NCBI RefSeq assembly: GCF_020252395.1
Contig: NZ_JADCDB010000037.1
Location: 1-41,822, forward strand
Length of the DNA: 41,822 nucleotides
Source: Aestuariivirga sp.
GTDB taxonomy: Bacteria > Pseudomonadota > Alphaproteobacteria > Rhizobiales > Aestuariivirgaceae
Direction of reading: 5' to 3'
Of this stretch, positions 1-13,120 are shown one piece after another. The notes under the pieces were generated by a model, which searched no databases, was not told the origin of the DNA, and was given only the letters and a program-made list of their open reading frames with translations. The translations under genes and the position numbers were made by a program. Position 1 is the first letter of the stretch. The number at the start of each line of letters is the position of its first letter.

Positions 1-464
1 GCGGGCGTGTCGTCTCGCTCGCCGTCATCATCGCTACAGGCGTCAACAGCGACGGACGGCGCGAGATTCTGGGTATGGAGATCGGCACCGCGGAGGCCGA
101 ACCCATCTGGACCGCCTTCCTTCGCAAGCTGACGCGGCGCGGGCTCCGGGGCGTCAAGCTGGTCGTCTCCGATGCCCATGAAGGGATCAAGGCCGCCGTC
201 TCCAAGGTGCTGTGCGCCAGCTGGCAGCGCTGCCGCGTGCACTTCATGCGCAACGTCCTTGCCCATGCCGGGAAGTCGGGCCGCCGCGTGGTCTCGGCCT
301 TCATCGCCTCCGCCTTCGCGCAGGAAACGCCGGAAGCCGCGAGCACCCAGTGGCGGACAGTGGTCGATCAGATCCGGCCCAAGCCGGTAACGCTCGGCGA
401 CCAATGCCATCAGCTACACCACGGAAAGGGACATGATCAACGGCCCAAATACGAGTCGCCTTAG
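1..464 (+). pseudogene. IS256-family (mutator type) transposase, central fragment, truncated at both ends
   Basis: The frame is open from base 3 at the window edge, so the 5' part lies outside. The translation matches the central catalytic part of IS256-type transposases: VNSDGRREILG, then LRGVKLVVSDAHEGIKAA with the second catalytic Asp, then WQRCRVHFMRN. Family likeness stops near base 390 after RPKP. The normal C-terminal third, with the NPLER glutamate motif, is missing. The remaining residues run through bases 391-464, which look like the non-coding right end of such elements rather than coding sequence. The simplest reading is an internal deletion joining mid-gene to the element's right end. 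Without the catalytic Glu the product should be inactive. Confidence 0.8.
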
Positions 465-698
465 CCGCGACGAACGCCCACCCGGCGTGTCTGGCCGCAA
501 AGTGCTTGCCCGCCCCCGGCGTTCCATCGAGACACAACTTCGCGCGGGGGAGAATGGGCGCCTTTGGCTGCTCCGGGGCTTGTCTCAACCTCCGCTTCCA
601 TGATGCATTCCGCCGCAAAAGCGAGCTATCTCACGCACCAAGTTCCCATCAGCCTGTTTCTCAACAAGCTCCATAAGATCCATTCCGCCGACGGTCAT
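461..698 (-). pseudogene. IS256-family transposase, N-terminal remnant with frameshift
   Basis: Reading the minus strand from the ATG at 698 gives MDLMELVEKQADGNLVRE, the typical start of one IS256 subgroup, with a GGAG ribosome site just upstream. At about 628 the frame breaks: one extra base (ATAGCTCGC where ATGCTCGC would fit) shifts it. The next frame then continues the family pattern as LAFAAE..IMEAEVET..GAAKGAHSPPREV until about 530. After that the likeness is lost, and the shifted frame stops at 461-463. It faces the plus-strand fragment at 1-464, so two decayed pieces meet tail to tail. This fills most of the gap before parC; nothing else is seen in 699-796. Confidence 0.7.
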
Positions 699-796
699 CG
701 CGGTCTCCGTTTCAGATTACAGGTGTCGCACCCTGAACCTGCTCCGAAGACCGGCGGTGGCCGCCACATCACCTACGGCCGTGCGCTGCGCTGGTG

Positions 797-3040
797 TCAC
801 CCGAACTTGTTCCGCTGCGGGAAGCCCTTGGGCGGAAGCCTGCCGGCCTGGGCGCGTTCGCCGATCCATTCCTTGAGGTCGGTGACGACGAAGTTGCGGC
901 CCGAGCTGTCCGTCCAGGTCAGTCCGTCCTTCAGCTTGAAGGCGCGGGCATCGCTTAAGCCACCGTCCTTGAACTTCTGCAGGCGCACGCCCTTGCCGCG
1001 GGCCATTTCCGGCACCTCGCCGAGCTTGAAGATGATCATCTTGCGGTTCTCGCCGATGGTGGCGAGATGCGTCGCATCGGGCGGCACCACGACGCAGACG
1101 CAGGCCTCGGCCGGCGCCTTGACGTTCAGCACCTGCTTGCCCTTGCGGGTGTTGGCCACGCATTCGTCCTCGGCAACGATGAAGCCGTCGCCCCCGGTGG
1201 AGGCCAGAAGGCGCTTCGTTCCCGGCACATGCACGAAGAGCGAGACAATCGAATCCGCCGCATCGAGGTCGCAGATCAAGCGCACCGGTTCGCCATGCCC
1301 ACGGCCACCGGGCAGCTTGCCCACATCGAGGGTGAAGAACTTGCCGCTCGACGAGAACAGCATCACCTTGCCGGTCGACATCGCATGGAAGGTGAACTGG
1401 CCGCGGTCGCCATCCTTGTAGGTGAGAGTCGAAAAATCCTCCATGTGGCCCTTCATGGTGCGTATCCAGCCCTTCTCGGAGCAGACCACCGTGACGGGTT
1501 CCTTCTCGATCATCGCCTGCTCGAAGTCGACGTCGATCTCGGGGACTTCCGAGAAATCCGTGCGGCGGCGGCCGAGCGGCGTCTTCTTGGAGAATTTCTC
1601 CTTCACGGCCTTGATCTCATCCGAGATCGTGGCCCACTGCTCGTCATCCGACTTCAGGAGCGCGTTCAGCGCCTTCTGCTCCTTGGTGAGCTTCTGGTGC
1701 TCGCCGTGGATTTCCATCTCCTCCAGTTTGCGCAAGGCGCGCAGCCGCATGTTGAGGATAGCCTCGGCCTGGTTGTCGGTGAGTTTGAGGCGCGCCATCA
1801 GCGCAGGCTTCGGCTCATCCTCCTCGCGGATGATGCGGATCACCTCGTCGAGGTTGAGGTAGGCGATCATATAGCCTTCGAGGATCTCGAGGCGCCGTGC
1901 GATTTCGCCGAGCCGGAAATTGGTGCGGCGGACGAGCACGTCCTTTCGGTGGTCCAGCCACTCGCGCAGCACCTCCTTGAGGCTCATCACCTTCGGCACC
2001 TTGCCGTGGCTCAGCACATTCATGTTGAGCGGAATGCGGGCCTCGAGCTCGGTGTTGCGGAACAGCTGCTCCATCATCAGGTTGGGGTCGACGGTGCGGC
2101 TCTTCGGCTCCAGCACGAGGCGCACGTCCTCGGCTGATTCATCGCGCACGTCGGCGAGCAGCGTGAGTTTCTTGGCGTTCAGCAGTTCGGCGATATTGGC
2201 GATGAGCCGGCTCTTCTGCACGAGATAGGGAATCTCGGTGACCACGATCTGCCACATGCCACGCGGCAGTTCCTCAACGCTCCAGCGGGCCCGCACGCGG
2301 AAGCCGCCGCGGCCGGTCTTGTAGGCCTCGAGGATGGACGCGCGGTCATCGATGATGATGCCGCCCGTGGGGAAGTCCGGCCCCTGAACGAGCGTGGCGA
2401 TCTTCTCGTCCGTCGCGTTGGGCGTCTTGATGAGGTGGAGGGCGGCATCGCAGAGCTCGGCCGCATTGTGCGGCGGGATGGAGGTCGCCATGCCCACGGC
2501 GATGCCGGAGGAACCGTTTGCGAGCAGGTTCGGGAAGGCGCCGGGCAGCACGACCGGCTCCTGCACCGAGCCATCATAGTTGGGGCGGAAGTCGACGGTG
2601 TCCTCGTCGAGTCCCTCGAGGAGGAGCTTCGCTACCTCCGTCATACGCGCTTCGGTGTAGCGGTAGGCGGCGGCAGAATCGCCGTCGATGTTGCCGAAGT
2701 TGCCCTGCCCGTCGACCAGCGGATAGCGCGAGGAGAAATCCTGCGCGAGGCGGACGAGCGCATCATAGATCGACTGGTCGCCATGCGGGTGATAGCCGCC
2801 CATCACGTCGCCGACGATCTTGGCGGATTTCTTGAAGGCCGAATTGGGATCGAGCCGCAGAATCTGCATCACATGCAGCAGGCGGCGGTGCACCGGCTTC
2901 AGCCCATCGCGCACATCCGGCAGGGCGCGGTGCATGATGGTGGACAGGGCATAGGCGAGGTAGCGCTCTTCCAGCGCTTCCTTCAGGTCGATCTTCTCGA
3001 TTTCGTTGGGGCCTTGCGGCGGGGGAACGTGCTTGCTCAT
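797..3040 (-). CDS. parC: DNA topoisomerase IV subunit A
   Basis: This 747-residue protein is the breakage-reunion subunit of topoisomerase IV, which with ParE unlinks daughter chromosomes. The N-terminal catalytic region is intact: [15 protein letters not shown] at about 39-53, [16 protein letters not shown] at 81-96 and [11 protein letters not shown] at 123-133, with Arg127-Tyr128 as the DNA-cleaving pair. The C-terminal half carries the beta-pinwheel type repeats. The short pinwheel and the phrase GNIDGD fit alphaproteobacterial ParC rather than GyrA. The ATG start follows the rnj stop by 46 bases, so it may share the long nuo transcript. In the quinolone-resistance region, Gln89 and Asp93 occupy the places of E. 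coli Ser80 and Glu84. Insertion-sequence debris lies directly downstream. Confidence 0.95.
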   Translation of the reverse strand: MSKHVPPPQGPNEIEKIDLKEALEERYLAYALSTIMHRALPDVRDGLKPVHRRLLHVMQILRLDPNSAFKKSAKIVGDVMGGYHPHGDQSIYDALVRLAQDFSSRYPLVDGQGNFGNIDGDSAAAYRYTEARMTEVAKLLLEGLDEDTVDFRPNYDGSVQEPVVLPGAFPNLLANGSSGIAVGMATSIPPHNAAELCDAALHLIKTPNATDEKIATLVQGPDFPTGGIIIDDRASILEAYKTGRGGFRVRARWSVEELPRGMWQIVVTEIPYLVQKSRLIANIAELLNAKKLTLLADVRDESAEDVRLVLEPKSRTVDPNLMMEQLFRNTELEARIPLNMNVLSHGKVPKVMSLKEVLREWLDHRKDVLVRRTNFRLGEIARRLEILEGYMIAYLNLDEVIRIIREEDEPKPALMARLKLTDNQAEAILNMRLRALRKLEEMEIHGEHQKLTKEQKALNALLKSDDEQWATISDEIKAVKEKFSKKTPLGRRRTDFSEVPEIDVDFEQAMIEKEPVTVVCSEKGWIRTMKGHMEDFSTLTYKDGDRGQFTFHAMSTGKVMLFSSSGKFFTLDVGKLPGGRGHGEPVRLICDLDAADSIVSLFVHVPGTKRLLASTGGDGFIVAEDECVANTRKGKQVLNVKAPAEACVCVVVPPDATHLATIGENRKMIIFKLGEVPEMARGKGVRLQKFKDGGLSDARAFKLKDGLTWTDSSGRNFVVTDLKEWIGERAQAGRLPPKGFPQRNKFG

Positions 3041-3086
3041 GATTCGGGGCTTATAGCATTTCCGTCTGCGGGAATTGAATGAGGGC

Positions 3087-4754
3087 TCAAACCTTCGCCA
3101 CCGCGACCTTGACGATCGGCTTCTTGCCCCATGTCAGGTCCGCCGCGCGGCGCACCGCGGTGCGGATGGTCTCCGCGAGTTGGTTCACATCCTTGCGGCG
3201 CGGCTTGGGGGTGGAGTCGAAGGCCTTCTCCGCCGCCTCAAGCAGGTCCCCCTCGAGGCCTGCGGGAATGCCGTCGGTAATGATCTCGATATCGGCGGCG
3301 AGCTCCGCCTTCGCGTCGATCACGACGGAGACGAAGATGATGCCGACGAAGGCGAGCTTGCGGCGCTGCTTGGCCGGGCCGTCCTCGGCGGGCACGATGA
3401 GGCGGCCATCGACATGGAGCCGCCCGCAGGGGGCCTCGTCAATGTCCGCCAGCGGCCCCGGAGCAAGCCTGATGATGGCGCCGTCGCGCGGGATCAGGAC
3501 ATCGCGGATGCCCTTCGACTCAGCGAAGATGCGGTGGGCCCTCAGGTGGCGCGGCTCGCCGTGCATGGGAATCAGCGCCTTGGGTTTCACCCACTCGTAG
3601 AGAAGCGCCAGCTCGCCCTGGCGCGGGTGGCCGGAGGAGTGCACGAGGTCGTCGTCGCCTGTCACCATGTCGATGTCGAGGCGCGCGAGGTTATTGAGCA
3701 CGCGGCTCACCTCTTTCTCGTTGCCCGGTATGGTCTTGGACGAGAATATCACGAGGTCGCCTGGATCGAGCGAGATATGCGGATGCTGGTCCTCGGCGAT
3801 GCGGGCGATGGCCGCGCGCGGCTCGCCCTGGCTGCCCGTGCACAAGAGGATCACCTTGTCGGGCGGGAGATAGCCGAACTCCTCCTGGTCGAGCAGGCGG
3901 CCCGAGTCATTCAGCATGCCGCAGAGTCGCGCCGCCTCGATGGTGTTGCGCATGGCGCGGCCGGCGATGACCACCTCGCGCCCCGTGGCGCGTGCGGCGC
4001 GGATCGCCGTGGCGATGCGGTCAAGGTGCGAGGCGAAGGTGGTGATGGCGACTCGGGCCCTGGCCTGCTTCACGATTTCGGTGATGCGTTCGGCCACGTC
4101 CTTCTCGGAGGGCGAATGGCCTTCGCGCAGCACGTTGGTGGAATCGCAGACCAGCACGTCCACACCCCTGGCGCCGATCTCGCGCAGGCGCTTCTCGTCC
4201 ATGCCCTCGCCCAGAACGGGCGTTCGGTCGATCTTCCAGTCGCCGGAATGGAGCACCCTGCCTCGGTCCGTCTCGATCAGCAGAGCAGTAGACTCCGGAA
4301 TCGAATGGGTGACGGCGACCATCTCCAGTCCGAAGGGGCCCAGCTTGAACATGGAACCCATCGGCATGACCTTCACCGGCACCTGCTCGTCAAGCCCTGC
4401 TTCCTTCAGCTTCAGCGCCAGGATCTGCGCGGCGAAGGCCGTGCAATAGACCGGGCATCCGAGCTGAGGCCACAGCCATGCGACGGCGCCCAAGTGATCC
4501 TCATGGGCATGGGTGAGGATGAGGCCGTGCAGCCGCGACTTCTCTGCCGTGATGAAGCCCACGTCGGGCAGCACCACGTCGATGCCGGGGTCCGTCTCCT
4601 CACCGAACTTCACGCCAAGGTCGACCATCAGCCAGTGCCGATCATCAGCCGGGCCATGGCCATAGGCATAGCAGTTCATGCCGATTTCGCCGGTGCCTCC
4701 AAGCGGCAGGAATACGAGTTCGCTGGGGAGTTGTGCTCTGCGCCGCGCGTTCAT
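3087..4754 (-). CDS. rnj: Ribonuclease J (metallo-beta-lactamase/beta-CASP nuclease)
   Basis: A 555-residue RNase J, a 5'-3' exo- and endoribonuclease for mRNA turnover and rRNA maturation. The metal site reads [10 protein letters not shown] (HxHxDH at 82-87). The GGTGEIGMN start, the beta-CASP segment with GSQGEPRAA, and the later SGHPRQGEL and [13 protein letters not shown] motifs are all typical. A longer open frame runs upstream, but I chose the ATG at 4754 because the conserved family start falls there and a GAGG lies just before it. The start overlaps the birA stop as ATGA (4751-4754), so the two are probably translationally coupled. rnj after birA and nuoN is a familiar order in Hyphomicrobiales. 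Confidence 0.95.
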   Translation of the reverse strand: MNARRRAQLPSELVFLPLGGTGEIGMNCYAYGHGPADDRHWLMVDLGVKFGEETDPGIDVVLPDVGFITAEKSRLHGLILTHAHEDHLGAVAWLWPQLGCPVYCTAFAAQILALKLKEAGLDEQVPVKVMPMGSMFKLGPFGLEMVAVTHSIPESTALLIETDRGRVLHSGDWKIDRTPVLGEGMDEKRLREIGARGVDVLVCDSTNVLREGHSPSEKDVAERITEIVKQARARVAITTFASHLDRIATAIRAARATGREVVIAGRAMRNTIEAARLCGMLNDSGRLLDQEEFGYLPPDKVILLCTGSQGEPRAAIARIAEDQHPHISLDPGDLVIFSSKTIPGNEKEVSRVLNNLARLDIDMVTGDDDLVHSSGHPRQGELALLYEWVKPKALIPMHGEPRHLRAHRIFAESKGIRDVLIPRDGAIIRLAPGPLADIDEAPCGRLHVDGRLIVPAEDGPAKQRRKLAFVGIIFVSVVIDAKAELAADIEIITDGIPAGLEGDLLEAAEKAFDSTPKPRRKDVNQLAETIRTAVRRAADLTWGKKPIVKVAVAKV

Positions 4755-5503
4755 GCGTGTTTCCGCCTCAGGGCTTCGAGTTCGGCGAAGGAAACCTCGC
4801 CGGAATGGATGGGAGTGACTGTGCCGTCCGCCTGCGCAAGAACCAGCGCGCCATCGGCCGCCAACTCCCGGAAGGTTCCCGCGAGTTGCCGTGTTCCGGA
4901 CGTCGCCGTGACGCTGCCGCCAAGGCCCAGTGCGCAGGCGGACCAGTCGGCGCGGATGGAGGTGAAATCCCTGCCCTCGTCCCACTGCGCAAGGCGGCGG
5001 ACGAGGCTGGCGTCGAGCTCCTTCAGCACGGTGGCGACCGAAAGATCAGCGCCCAGCGCCGTGACCGGATAGGGCGTTCCTTCCGGTGCGTGGGCGATGT
5101 TGAGGCCGAAACCAATGCCGATGCGCGTGGGGTTTTCTCCCACTACCTCCGGCAGCACGCCGCAGAACTTTGCCCCCCCGATCAACACATCGTTCGGCCA
5201 CTTGATGCGGGGGCTAAGTTCAGGCCGCAGCGTGACGACGGTGTCATGCACGGCAAGCGCGGCCACAAAGCTCACCTGTGCGGCGAGATGCGAGCCTTGC
5301 GTGATCGCGAACAGGAAAGTGGCGTATAGGTTGCCTGGCTCGCTCACCCAGCTGCGGCCCAGGCGGCCTCGGCCCAGCGTCTGCTCATCCGCCAAAAGCC
5401 AAAGAGGCCCGCGCTCAGCCTGTTGAGCAAGCCTGCGGGCCTCCAGATTGGTGGAATCGATCCGGCCGAAGTGGCGGACCGGATGTCCAGTTAAGAGTCT
5501 CAA
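4751..5503 (-). CDS. birA: Biotin--[acetyl-CoA-carboxylase] ligase, monofunctional
   Basis: This enzyme activates biotin as biotinyl-AMP and attaches it to the biotin carboxyl carrier protein of acetyl-CoA carboxylase. From the start chosen, the protein has 250 residues. It shows the biotin-binding GRGRLGRSW (44-52) and [10 protein letters not shown] (101-110) motifs and a C-terminal SH3-like domain. It lacks the N-terminal helix-turn-helix of E. coli BirA, so it is not expected to repress biotin genes. No ATG or GTG lies near the family start. A TTG at 5503 overlaps the nuoN stop as TTGA (5500-5503), which makes it the best candidate. A longer frame opens at 5557 inside nuoN but adds residues unlike the family. 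The gene overlaps rnj by four bases. Confidence 0.88.
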   Translation of the reverse strand: MRLLTGHPVRHFGRIDSTNLEARRLAQQAERGPLWLLADEQTLGRGRLGRSWVSEPGNLYATFLFAITQGSHLAAQVSFVAALAVHDTVVTLRPELSPRIKWPNDVLIGGAKFCGVLPEVVGENPTRIGIGFGLNIAHAPEGTPYPVTALGADLSVATVLKELDASLVRRLAQWDEGRDFTSIRADWSACALGLGGSVTATSGTRQLAGTFRELAADGALVLAQADGTVTPIHSGEVSFAELEALRRKHA

Positions 5504-6945
5504 TAGAAGGACTTGGCTGCGGCCGCAGCCACCGCAATGACGGGGCTGGCGATCCACGGGAGAACGAAAGCAACCGTGAAGGCGCCCGAGGCATAGGCGA
5601 TGAGCTTCACCTCGCCGTCCATCGGCTCAAAGGCCGCCTTCGGCTCGTCGAAATACATGATCTTGACGATGCGGAGATAGTAATAGGCGCCCACCACCGA
5701 GGTGACGACGCCAATCACCGCCAGCGCATAGAGGCCCGCCTTCACCGCCGCGAGAAACACAAAATACTTGGCGAAGAAGCCCGCCAGCGGCGGAATGCCG
5801 GCCATCGAGAACATCAGCATGGAGAAGACGAAGGCCAGGCCCTTGTGGTTGCGCGACAGGCCCGCGAGATCGCCGATCTCCTCCACCATGCAGCCCTTGC
5901 GGCGCATGGCGAGAATGCAAGCAAAGGAGCCAAGCGCCATGATCATGTAAATGATCATGTAAACGACGACGCCCTGGACACCTTCCTGAGTGCCGGTGGC
6001 GAGGCCCACCAGCGCATAGCCCATGTTGGCGATGGAAGAGTAAGCGAGCAGTCGCTTGATGTTGCTCTGGCCGATGGCGGCGAAGGCGCCGAGCGCCATG
6101 GAGGCGATGGAGATGAAGATGATGATCTGGCCCCAGGCCGGCTGGATGGCGCCGAAGGCCACCATCATGGTGCGGGTGATCAGCGCCACGGCCGCCACCT
6201 TGGGCGCCGCCGCGAAGAAGGCGGTGACCGGCGTGGGCGCGCCTTCGTACACGTCGGGCGTCCACATGTGGAAGGGCACGGCGGAGATCTTGAAGGCGAG
6301 GCCCGCGATGACGAAGACCAGGCCGAAGATCGCGCCGAGGTCCGCCCCATTGCTGGTGAGATAGGCTGCGATGCCTGGGAACTCGGTGGTGCCGGTGAAG
6401 CCATAGACCAGCGAGGCGCCATAGAGCAGCATGCCCGAGGAGAGCGCACCCAGCACGAAATACTTGAGGCCCGCTTCCGAGGCGCGCGCCGAGTCGCGGT
6501 TGATGGCGGCCAGCACATAGAGCGACAGCGACTGCAGCTCGAGGCCCATGTAGAGAGCAATCAGGTTGTTGGCGGAGATCATCAGCATCATGCCAAGGGT
6601 GGCAAGCAGGATGAGGATTGGATATTCAAAGCGCTGCGAACCATCACGCTTCATGAAGCTGACGGAGAGGACGAGGGCCGCGGCGGAACCGAACAGCGCC
6701 AGCACCTTCATCACCTTGGCGAAGGTATCGACCATCAGCGCGCCGTGGAAGGCGGTGGCCTGATGGCCCGACCAGAAGATGACCAGCAGCCCAGCAATGC
6801 CGAGAGCGATGAGGGAGCCCAACGTCACCATGTCCGAAGGATCGCCCTTGCGGAATACGCCGAGCATCAGGAGTGCCAGCGTCAGCACCGCCAGCACGAT
6901 CTCGGGGAAAGCGGCTACGGCATCGGCCTGTTGGAGAAGCCACAT
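5500..6945 (-). CDS. nuoN: NADH-quinone oxidoreductase subunit N
   Basis: This 481-residue, multi-spanning inner-membrane protein is one of the three antiporter-like proton-pumping subunits of complex I. About fourteen hydrophobic segments are visible. The conserved Glu is in [16 protein letters not shown] and the lysine in [25 protein letters not shown]. It is the last complex I gene here, 13 bases after nuoM. Its stop overlaps the proposed birA start. Confidence 0.97.
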   Translation of the reverse strand: MWLLQQADAVAAFPEIVLAVLTLALLMLGVFRKGDPSDMVTLGSLIALGIAGLLVIFWSGHQATAFHGALMVDTFAKVMKVLALFGSAAALVLSVSFMKRDGSQRFEYPILILLATLGMMLMISANNLIALYMGLELQSLSLYVLAAINRDSARASEAGLKYFVLGALSSGMLLYGASLVYGFTGTTEFPGIAAYLTSNGADLGAIFGLVFVIAGLAFKISAVPFHMWTPDVYEGAPTPVTAFFAAAPKVAAVALITRTMMVAFGAIQPAWGQIIIFISIASMALGAFAAIGQSNIKRLLAYSSIANMGYALVGLATGTQEGVQGVVVYMIIYMIMALGSFACILAMRRKGCMVEEIGDLAGLSRNHKGLAFVFSMLMFSMAGIPPLAGFFAKYFVFLAAVKAGLYALAVIGVVTSVVGAYYYLRIVKIMYFDEPKAAFEPMDGEVKLIAYASGAFTVAFVLPWIASPVIAVAAAAAKSFY

Positions 6946-6958
6946 GGGTCGATTGTCC

Positions 6959-8469
6959 TTACTGCAGCGCGGCAGTCGCCAGCAGATGCGCTGCTGCGGC
7001 GGCCTCGTTCAAGGGCCTGATGATGCCTTCGACCGCGGGGCCGAAGATGTTGAGGATCGGGGCCGGATAGGCGCCGAAGAAAATGGTGAGGATGACCAGC
7101 GGCAGCAGCGTTGCCAGCTCGCGCGGGGTCACGTCCGGCAGGCGCATCAGCGCCGGCTTCGTCAGCTTGCCGAACACCACGCGGCGATAGAGCCACAGGG
7201 CATAAGCCGCCGAGAGGATGACGCCGGTGGTGGCGAAGAAGGCCACCCACGCCGTCGCCTTGAAGGCGCCCATCAGCGACAGGAATTCGCCGATGAAGCC
7301 GCTCGTGCCGGGCAGGCCGGCATTAGCCATGGTGAAAACCATGAAGATGCAGGCATAGAGCGGCATGTTGTCGACGAGCCCGCCATAAGCAGCGATCTCG
7401 CGCGTGTGCATGCGGTCATAGACCACGCCCACGCAGAGAAAGAGCGCCCCCGACACCAGGCCGTGGCTGATCATCTGGAACATGGCGCCGTCGATGCCCT
7501 GGCGGTTCAGCGCGAAGATACCCATGGTCACGAAGCCCATGTGGGCGACGGAGGAATAGGCGATAAGTTTCTTCATGTCCTCCTGCATCAGCGCCACCAG
7601 CGAGGTGTAGATGATGGCGACGGCCGAGAGGAAGAAGACGAAGTCCTGGAAATAGACCGAAGCATCCGGAAACATTGGCAGCGAGAAGCGCAGGAAGCCA
7701 TAGCCGCCCATCTTCAGCAGGATCGCCGCCAGGATGACGGAGCCGGCCGTCGGCGCCTCGACGTGCGCGTCGGGCAGCCAAGTATGCACCGGCCACATCG
7801 GCATCTTCACCGCGAAGGAGGCGAAGAAAGCGAGCCACAGCCACTTCTGCGCCTCCGGCGTGAAGCCCGGATTGGCGAGCAGCTGGGTGATGTCAGTCGT
7901 GCCGCTTGTCCAGTACATATAGACGATGGCGATCAGCATGAGCACCGAGCCCAGGAGCGTGTAGAGGAAGAACTTGAAGCTCGCATAGACGCGGCGCGGG
8001 CCGCCCCAGATGCCGATGATCAGGAACATCGGGATCAGGCCCGCCTCGAAGAACAGGTAGAACAGCACGATATCGAGCGAGCAGAAGACGCCGGTCATCA
8101 GCGTCTCGAGCACGAGGAAGGCGATCATGTATTCCTTCACCCGCTTGGTGACGTGCCACGAGGCGAGGATGCAGATCGGCATCAGGAAGGTGGTCAGAAT
8201 CACGAAGGGCATGGAGATGCCGTCGACGCCGAGCTTGTAGGTGGCAGCCGGCCCGAGCCACGAATGCTCCTCGACGAACTGGAATCCTGAAGCATTGAAG
8301 TCGAAGAAATACCAGATGCTCAAGGACAGAACGAAGGTGAAAAGCGTCGTCCACAGTGTCGCCCAACGCACGTTCTTGAGCGCAACCTCGTCATCACCCC
8401 TCACGGTGAGGATGAAGAGCACGCCGAGGAGCGGCAGGAAGGTGATGACCGAAAGGATGGGCCAGTTCA

Positions 8470-8470
<1 letters not shown>
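6959..8470 (-). CDS. nuoM: NADH-quinone oxidoreductase subunit M
   Basis: A 503-residue antiporter-like membrane subunit of complex I. The key Glu lies in [19 protein letters not shown] and the key Lys in [23 protein letters not shown], both in membrane helices of the proton path. Length is normal. The ATG at 8470 overlaps the nuoL stop by one base (TGATG), so translation is probably coupled. Confidence 0.97.
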
Positions 8471-10518
<2,048 letters not shown>

Positions 10519-10528
10519 GATGTTCCCG

Positions 10529-10837
10529 TCAACCCTTCATGAGATTGATGTCTTCAACCGCGATGGTGCCGCGGTTGCGGAAATAGGTGACGAGGATGGC
10601 AAGGCCGATGGCCGCCTCGCCCGCGGCAACGGTGAGAACCAGCAGCGCGAAGACCTGCCCGGCGAGATCGCCCAGGAAGGTCGAGAAGGCGACAAGGTTG
10701 ATGTTGACCGAGAGCAGGATGAGCTCGACCGACATCAGGATGACGATGACGTTCTTGCGGTTCAGGAAGATGCCGAAGATGCCGATGGTGAAGAGGATCG
10801 CCGCGACGGTGAGATATTGCGAGAGGCCGATTTCCAT
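10529..10837 (-). CDS. nuoK: NADH-quinone oxidoreductase subunit K
   Basis: A 102-residue membrane subunit of complex I with three hydrophobic helices. The two membrane glutamates of the proton channel are present: Glu38 in [18 protein letters not shown] and Glu74 in [13 protein letters not shown]. Length equals the family norm. It lies three bases after nuoJ. Confidence 0.97.
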   Translation of the reverse strand: MEIGLSQYLTVAAILFTIGIFGIFLNRKNVIVILMSVELILLSVNINLVAFSTFLGDLAGQVFALLVLTVAAGEAAIGLAILVTYFRNRGTIAVEDINLMKG

Positions 10838-10840
10838 GGC

Positions 10841-11446
10841 TCAGATCCCCTGCCCCGGCTTGACCTTCACGACCTCGACGGCGGTGGCGGGGGTGCGGGC
10901 CACCTGTACGGAGATGTTCTGTCGCTTCACGCCCTCCTTGTGGCGCAGCGTCAGCACGATGGCGCCGACCATGGCGACGAGCAGCACAAGACCCGCCGCC
11001 TGGAAGTAGAACAGGAAGTCCGTGTAGAGCACGCGGCCCAGCGCCTCGGTGTTGGTTACGCCTTCCGGCAACGGCGCCACGCGCGACCCGAGGCTTCCCG
11101 GGCTGATGATCCAGCCACCAACCGCGAGCGCGAGCTCGACCAGCACGATCAACCCGATCGCGCCGCCGATGGGCAGGTAGTTCAGCATGCCCTGCCTCAG
11201 TTCCACGAAGTCGACGTCAAGCATCATGACGACGAAGAGGAACAGCACGGCCACCGCGCCGACATAGACGACGACGAGGATCATCGCCAGGAACTCCGCC
11301 CCAAGCAGCACGAAGAGGCCGGCGGCGTTGAAGAAGCACAGAATGAGGAAGAGCACCGAGTGAACCGGGTTCCTCGCCGAGATAACCATGACCGCGGAGG
11401 CAACCGCGATGGCCGAAAAGAGATAGAAGAACAGTGCGGCGGCCAT
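10841..11446 (-). CDS. nuoJ: NADH-quinone oxidoreductase subunit J
   Basis: A 201-residue membrane subunit of complex I with five hydrophobic helices. The family motif SARNPVHSVLFLILCFFNAA and the glutamate-containing LLGAEFLAMILVVVYVGAVA helix are clear; the latter contains the pi-bulge region of the membrane arm. AAGGAG lies seven bases before the ATG. It sits between nuoI and nuoK with gaps of 11 and 3 bases. Confidence 0.96.
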   Translation of the reverse strand: MAAALFFYLFSAIAVASAVMVISARNPVHSVLFLILCFFNAAGLFVLLGAEFLAMILVVVYVGAVAVLFLFVVMMLDVDFVELRQGMLNYLPIGGAIGLIVLVELALAVGGWIISPGSLGSRVAPLPEGVTNTEALGRVLYTDFLFYFQAAGLVLLVAMVGAIVLTLRHKEGVKRQNISVQVARTPATAVEVVKVKPGQGI

Positions 11447-11457
11447 TATGGGCTCCT

Positions 11458-11946
11458 TCAGCGGTAGGGCGCGTCGATCGCGATGTTGCGCGCGATCTCG
11501 CGTTCCCAGCGGTCACCATTGGCGAGCAACTTCTCCTTGTCGTAGAGCAGCTCCTCGCGGGTTTCGGTGGCGAATTCGAAATTGGGGCCGAGCACGATGG
11601 CGTCCACCGGGCAGGCCTCCTGGCAGAATCCGCAATAGATGCACTTCACCATGTCGATGTCATAGCGCGTGGTGCGCCTTGTGCCGTCGTTGCGGCGGGG
11701 CCCCGCCTCGATGGTGATGGCGAGTGCGGGGCACACGGCCTCGCACAGCTTGCAGGCGATGCAGCGTTCTTCACCGGAGGGATAGCGGCGCAGCGCGTGC
11801 TCGCCGCGGAAGCGGGGCGACACCGGACCCTTTTCGTTGGGGTAATTGATCGTCGCCTTGGGCGCGAAGAAGTAGCGCATCGACAGCACCGCGGCGGCGA
11901 CGAACTCCTTCAGGAACAGCGAGCGGGCGGCTTGTGCGAGTTTCAT
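11458..11946 (-). CDS. nuoI: NADH-quinone oxidoreductase subunit I (two 4Fe-4S clusters)
   Basis: A 162-residue peripheral-arm subunit carrying iron-sulfur clusters N6a and N6b. Both cysteine motifs are intact: C62/C65/C68/C72 and C102/C105/C108/C112 (CIACKLC..CP and CIYCGFC..CP). The tail [10 protein letters not shown] is typical of alphaproteobacterial NuoI. A frame extends upstream to 11979, but the ATG at 11946 gives the family start (LFLKEF near residue 10) and normal length. The 109-base gap to nuoH is the largest in the nuo cluster; I see no gene in it. Confidence 0.96.
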   Translation of the reverse strand: MKLAQAARSLFLKEFVAAAVLSMRYFFAPKATINYPNEKGPVSPRFRGEHALRRYPSGEERCIACKLCEAVCPALAITIEAGPRRNDGTRRTTRYDIDMVKCIYCGFCQEACPVDAIVLGPNFEFATETREELLYDKEKLLANGDRWEREIARNIAIDAPYR

Positions 11947-12055
11947 GCGTGTTTCACCCGTGAGATATCGTGCTTCCACCCGGCATGGAGCCGCGAATGG
12001 GCGAATTCCGCAAGGCCGGGACTTAGGAACGGCGGCGCCCCTGAAATCCCTCCGG

Positions 12056-13117
12056 TCACGGCGCCCACCCGAAGCCGACGAGCACGGCGGCCACCAGCAC
12101 CACGTAGAAGATCGAGATCGGCAGGAAGACTTTCCAGCCCAGACGCATCAACTGGTCGTAGCGGTAGCGCGGCACAAAGGCCTTCACCAGCGCGAACATG
12201 AAGAACACCAGAACCACCTTGAGGAAGAACCAGATGAACCCGGGCACCCAGTTGAGCGGCGCCACGTCGATGGGCGGCAGCCATCCGCCGAGGAAGAGGA
12301 TGGCGGTCATCGCGCACATCAGCGTGATCGCCACATATTCGCCGAGCATGAAGAGAAGGTAGGGCGTGGAGGAATATTCCACCATGAAGCCCGCCACCAG
12401 TTCCGATTCCGCCTCGACGAGGTCGAAGGGCGGGCGGTTCGTCTCCGCCAGCGCCGAGACGAAGAAGATGATGAACATCGGGAACAGAGGAATGAAGTAC
12501 CAGTCGAGGAACGACCCCGGCAGGCCTAGCATGGCGCCGAGGCCGGTGTGCTGCGAGCGCACGATCTCGGTCAGGTTCATCGAGCCCGCGCACATCAGCA
12601 CGGTTACGATGACGAAGCCGATCGAGACTTCATAGGACACCATTTGTGCAGCGGAGCGCAGCGCCGAGAGGAAAGGATATTTTGAGTTCGAGGCCCAGCC
12701 GCCCATGATAACGCCATAGACGCCGAGCGAGGAGATCGCGAATAGATAGAGGATACCGACATTGATGTCGGAGATCACCCACTTGCCCTCGGCGAGGCCG
12801 AAGAACGAGCCTTCTGAGACAGGGACAACTGCCCACGCGGCGAGCGCCAGGGTCGCCGTCACCAGAGGGGCGATAACGAAGACGCCCTTGTTGGCGCCGT
12901 CGGGGATCACCACTTCCTTCAGCGCGAACTTGATAAGGTCGGCGAAGGACTGGAACAGGCCCCAGGGGCCAACGACGTTGGGGCCGCGGCGCATCTGCAC
13001 GGCGGCCCAGATCTTGCGGTCGGCCCACAGCAGATAGGCGACGATCAACAGCAGGCCCGCCATGAAGCCGAAGCTCACGACGGCGAAGAACAGCAAAGTG
13101 AGAAGAGCCTCGATCAT
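12056..13117 (-). CDS. nuoH: NADH-quinone oxidoreductase subunit H
   Basis: A 353-residue membrane subunit that joins the two arms of complex I and forms part of the quinone chamber. Characteristic stretches are [14 protein letters not shown], the [18 protein letters not shown] loop and [18 protein letters not shown], which carries the acidic residues near the quinone site. Eight or so hydrophobic helices are seen. The ATG is three bases after the nuoG stop. Confidence 0.97.
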   Translation of the reverse strand: MIEALLTLLFFAVVSFGFMAGLLLIVAYLLWADRKIWAAVQMRRGPNVVGPWGLFQSFADLIKFALKEVVIPDGANKGVFVIAPLVTATLALAAWAVVPVSEGSFFGLAEGKWVISDINVGILYLFAISSLGVYGVIMGGWASNSKYPFLSALRSAAQMVSYEVSIGFVIVTVLMCAGSMNLTEIVRSQHTGLGAMLGLPGSFLDWYFIPLFPMFIIFFVSALAETNRPPFDLVEAESELVAGFMVEYSSTPYLLFMLGEYVAITLMCAMTAILFLGGWLPPIDVAPLNWVPGFIWFFLKVVLVFFMFALVKAFVPRYRYDQLMRLGWKVFLPISIFYVVLVAAVLVGFGWAP

Positions 13118-13120
13118 GAT

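Noticed and set aside
3075-5072. Long open frame on the plus strand opposite rnj and birA
   Set aside because: It is antisense to two well-conserved genes, has no recognisable motif, and long antisense frames are expected in G+C-rich coding DNA. The same holds for 26066-28162 opposite lon.
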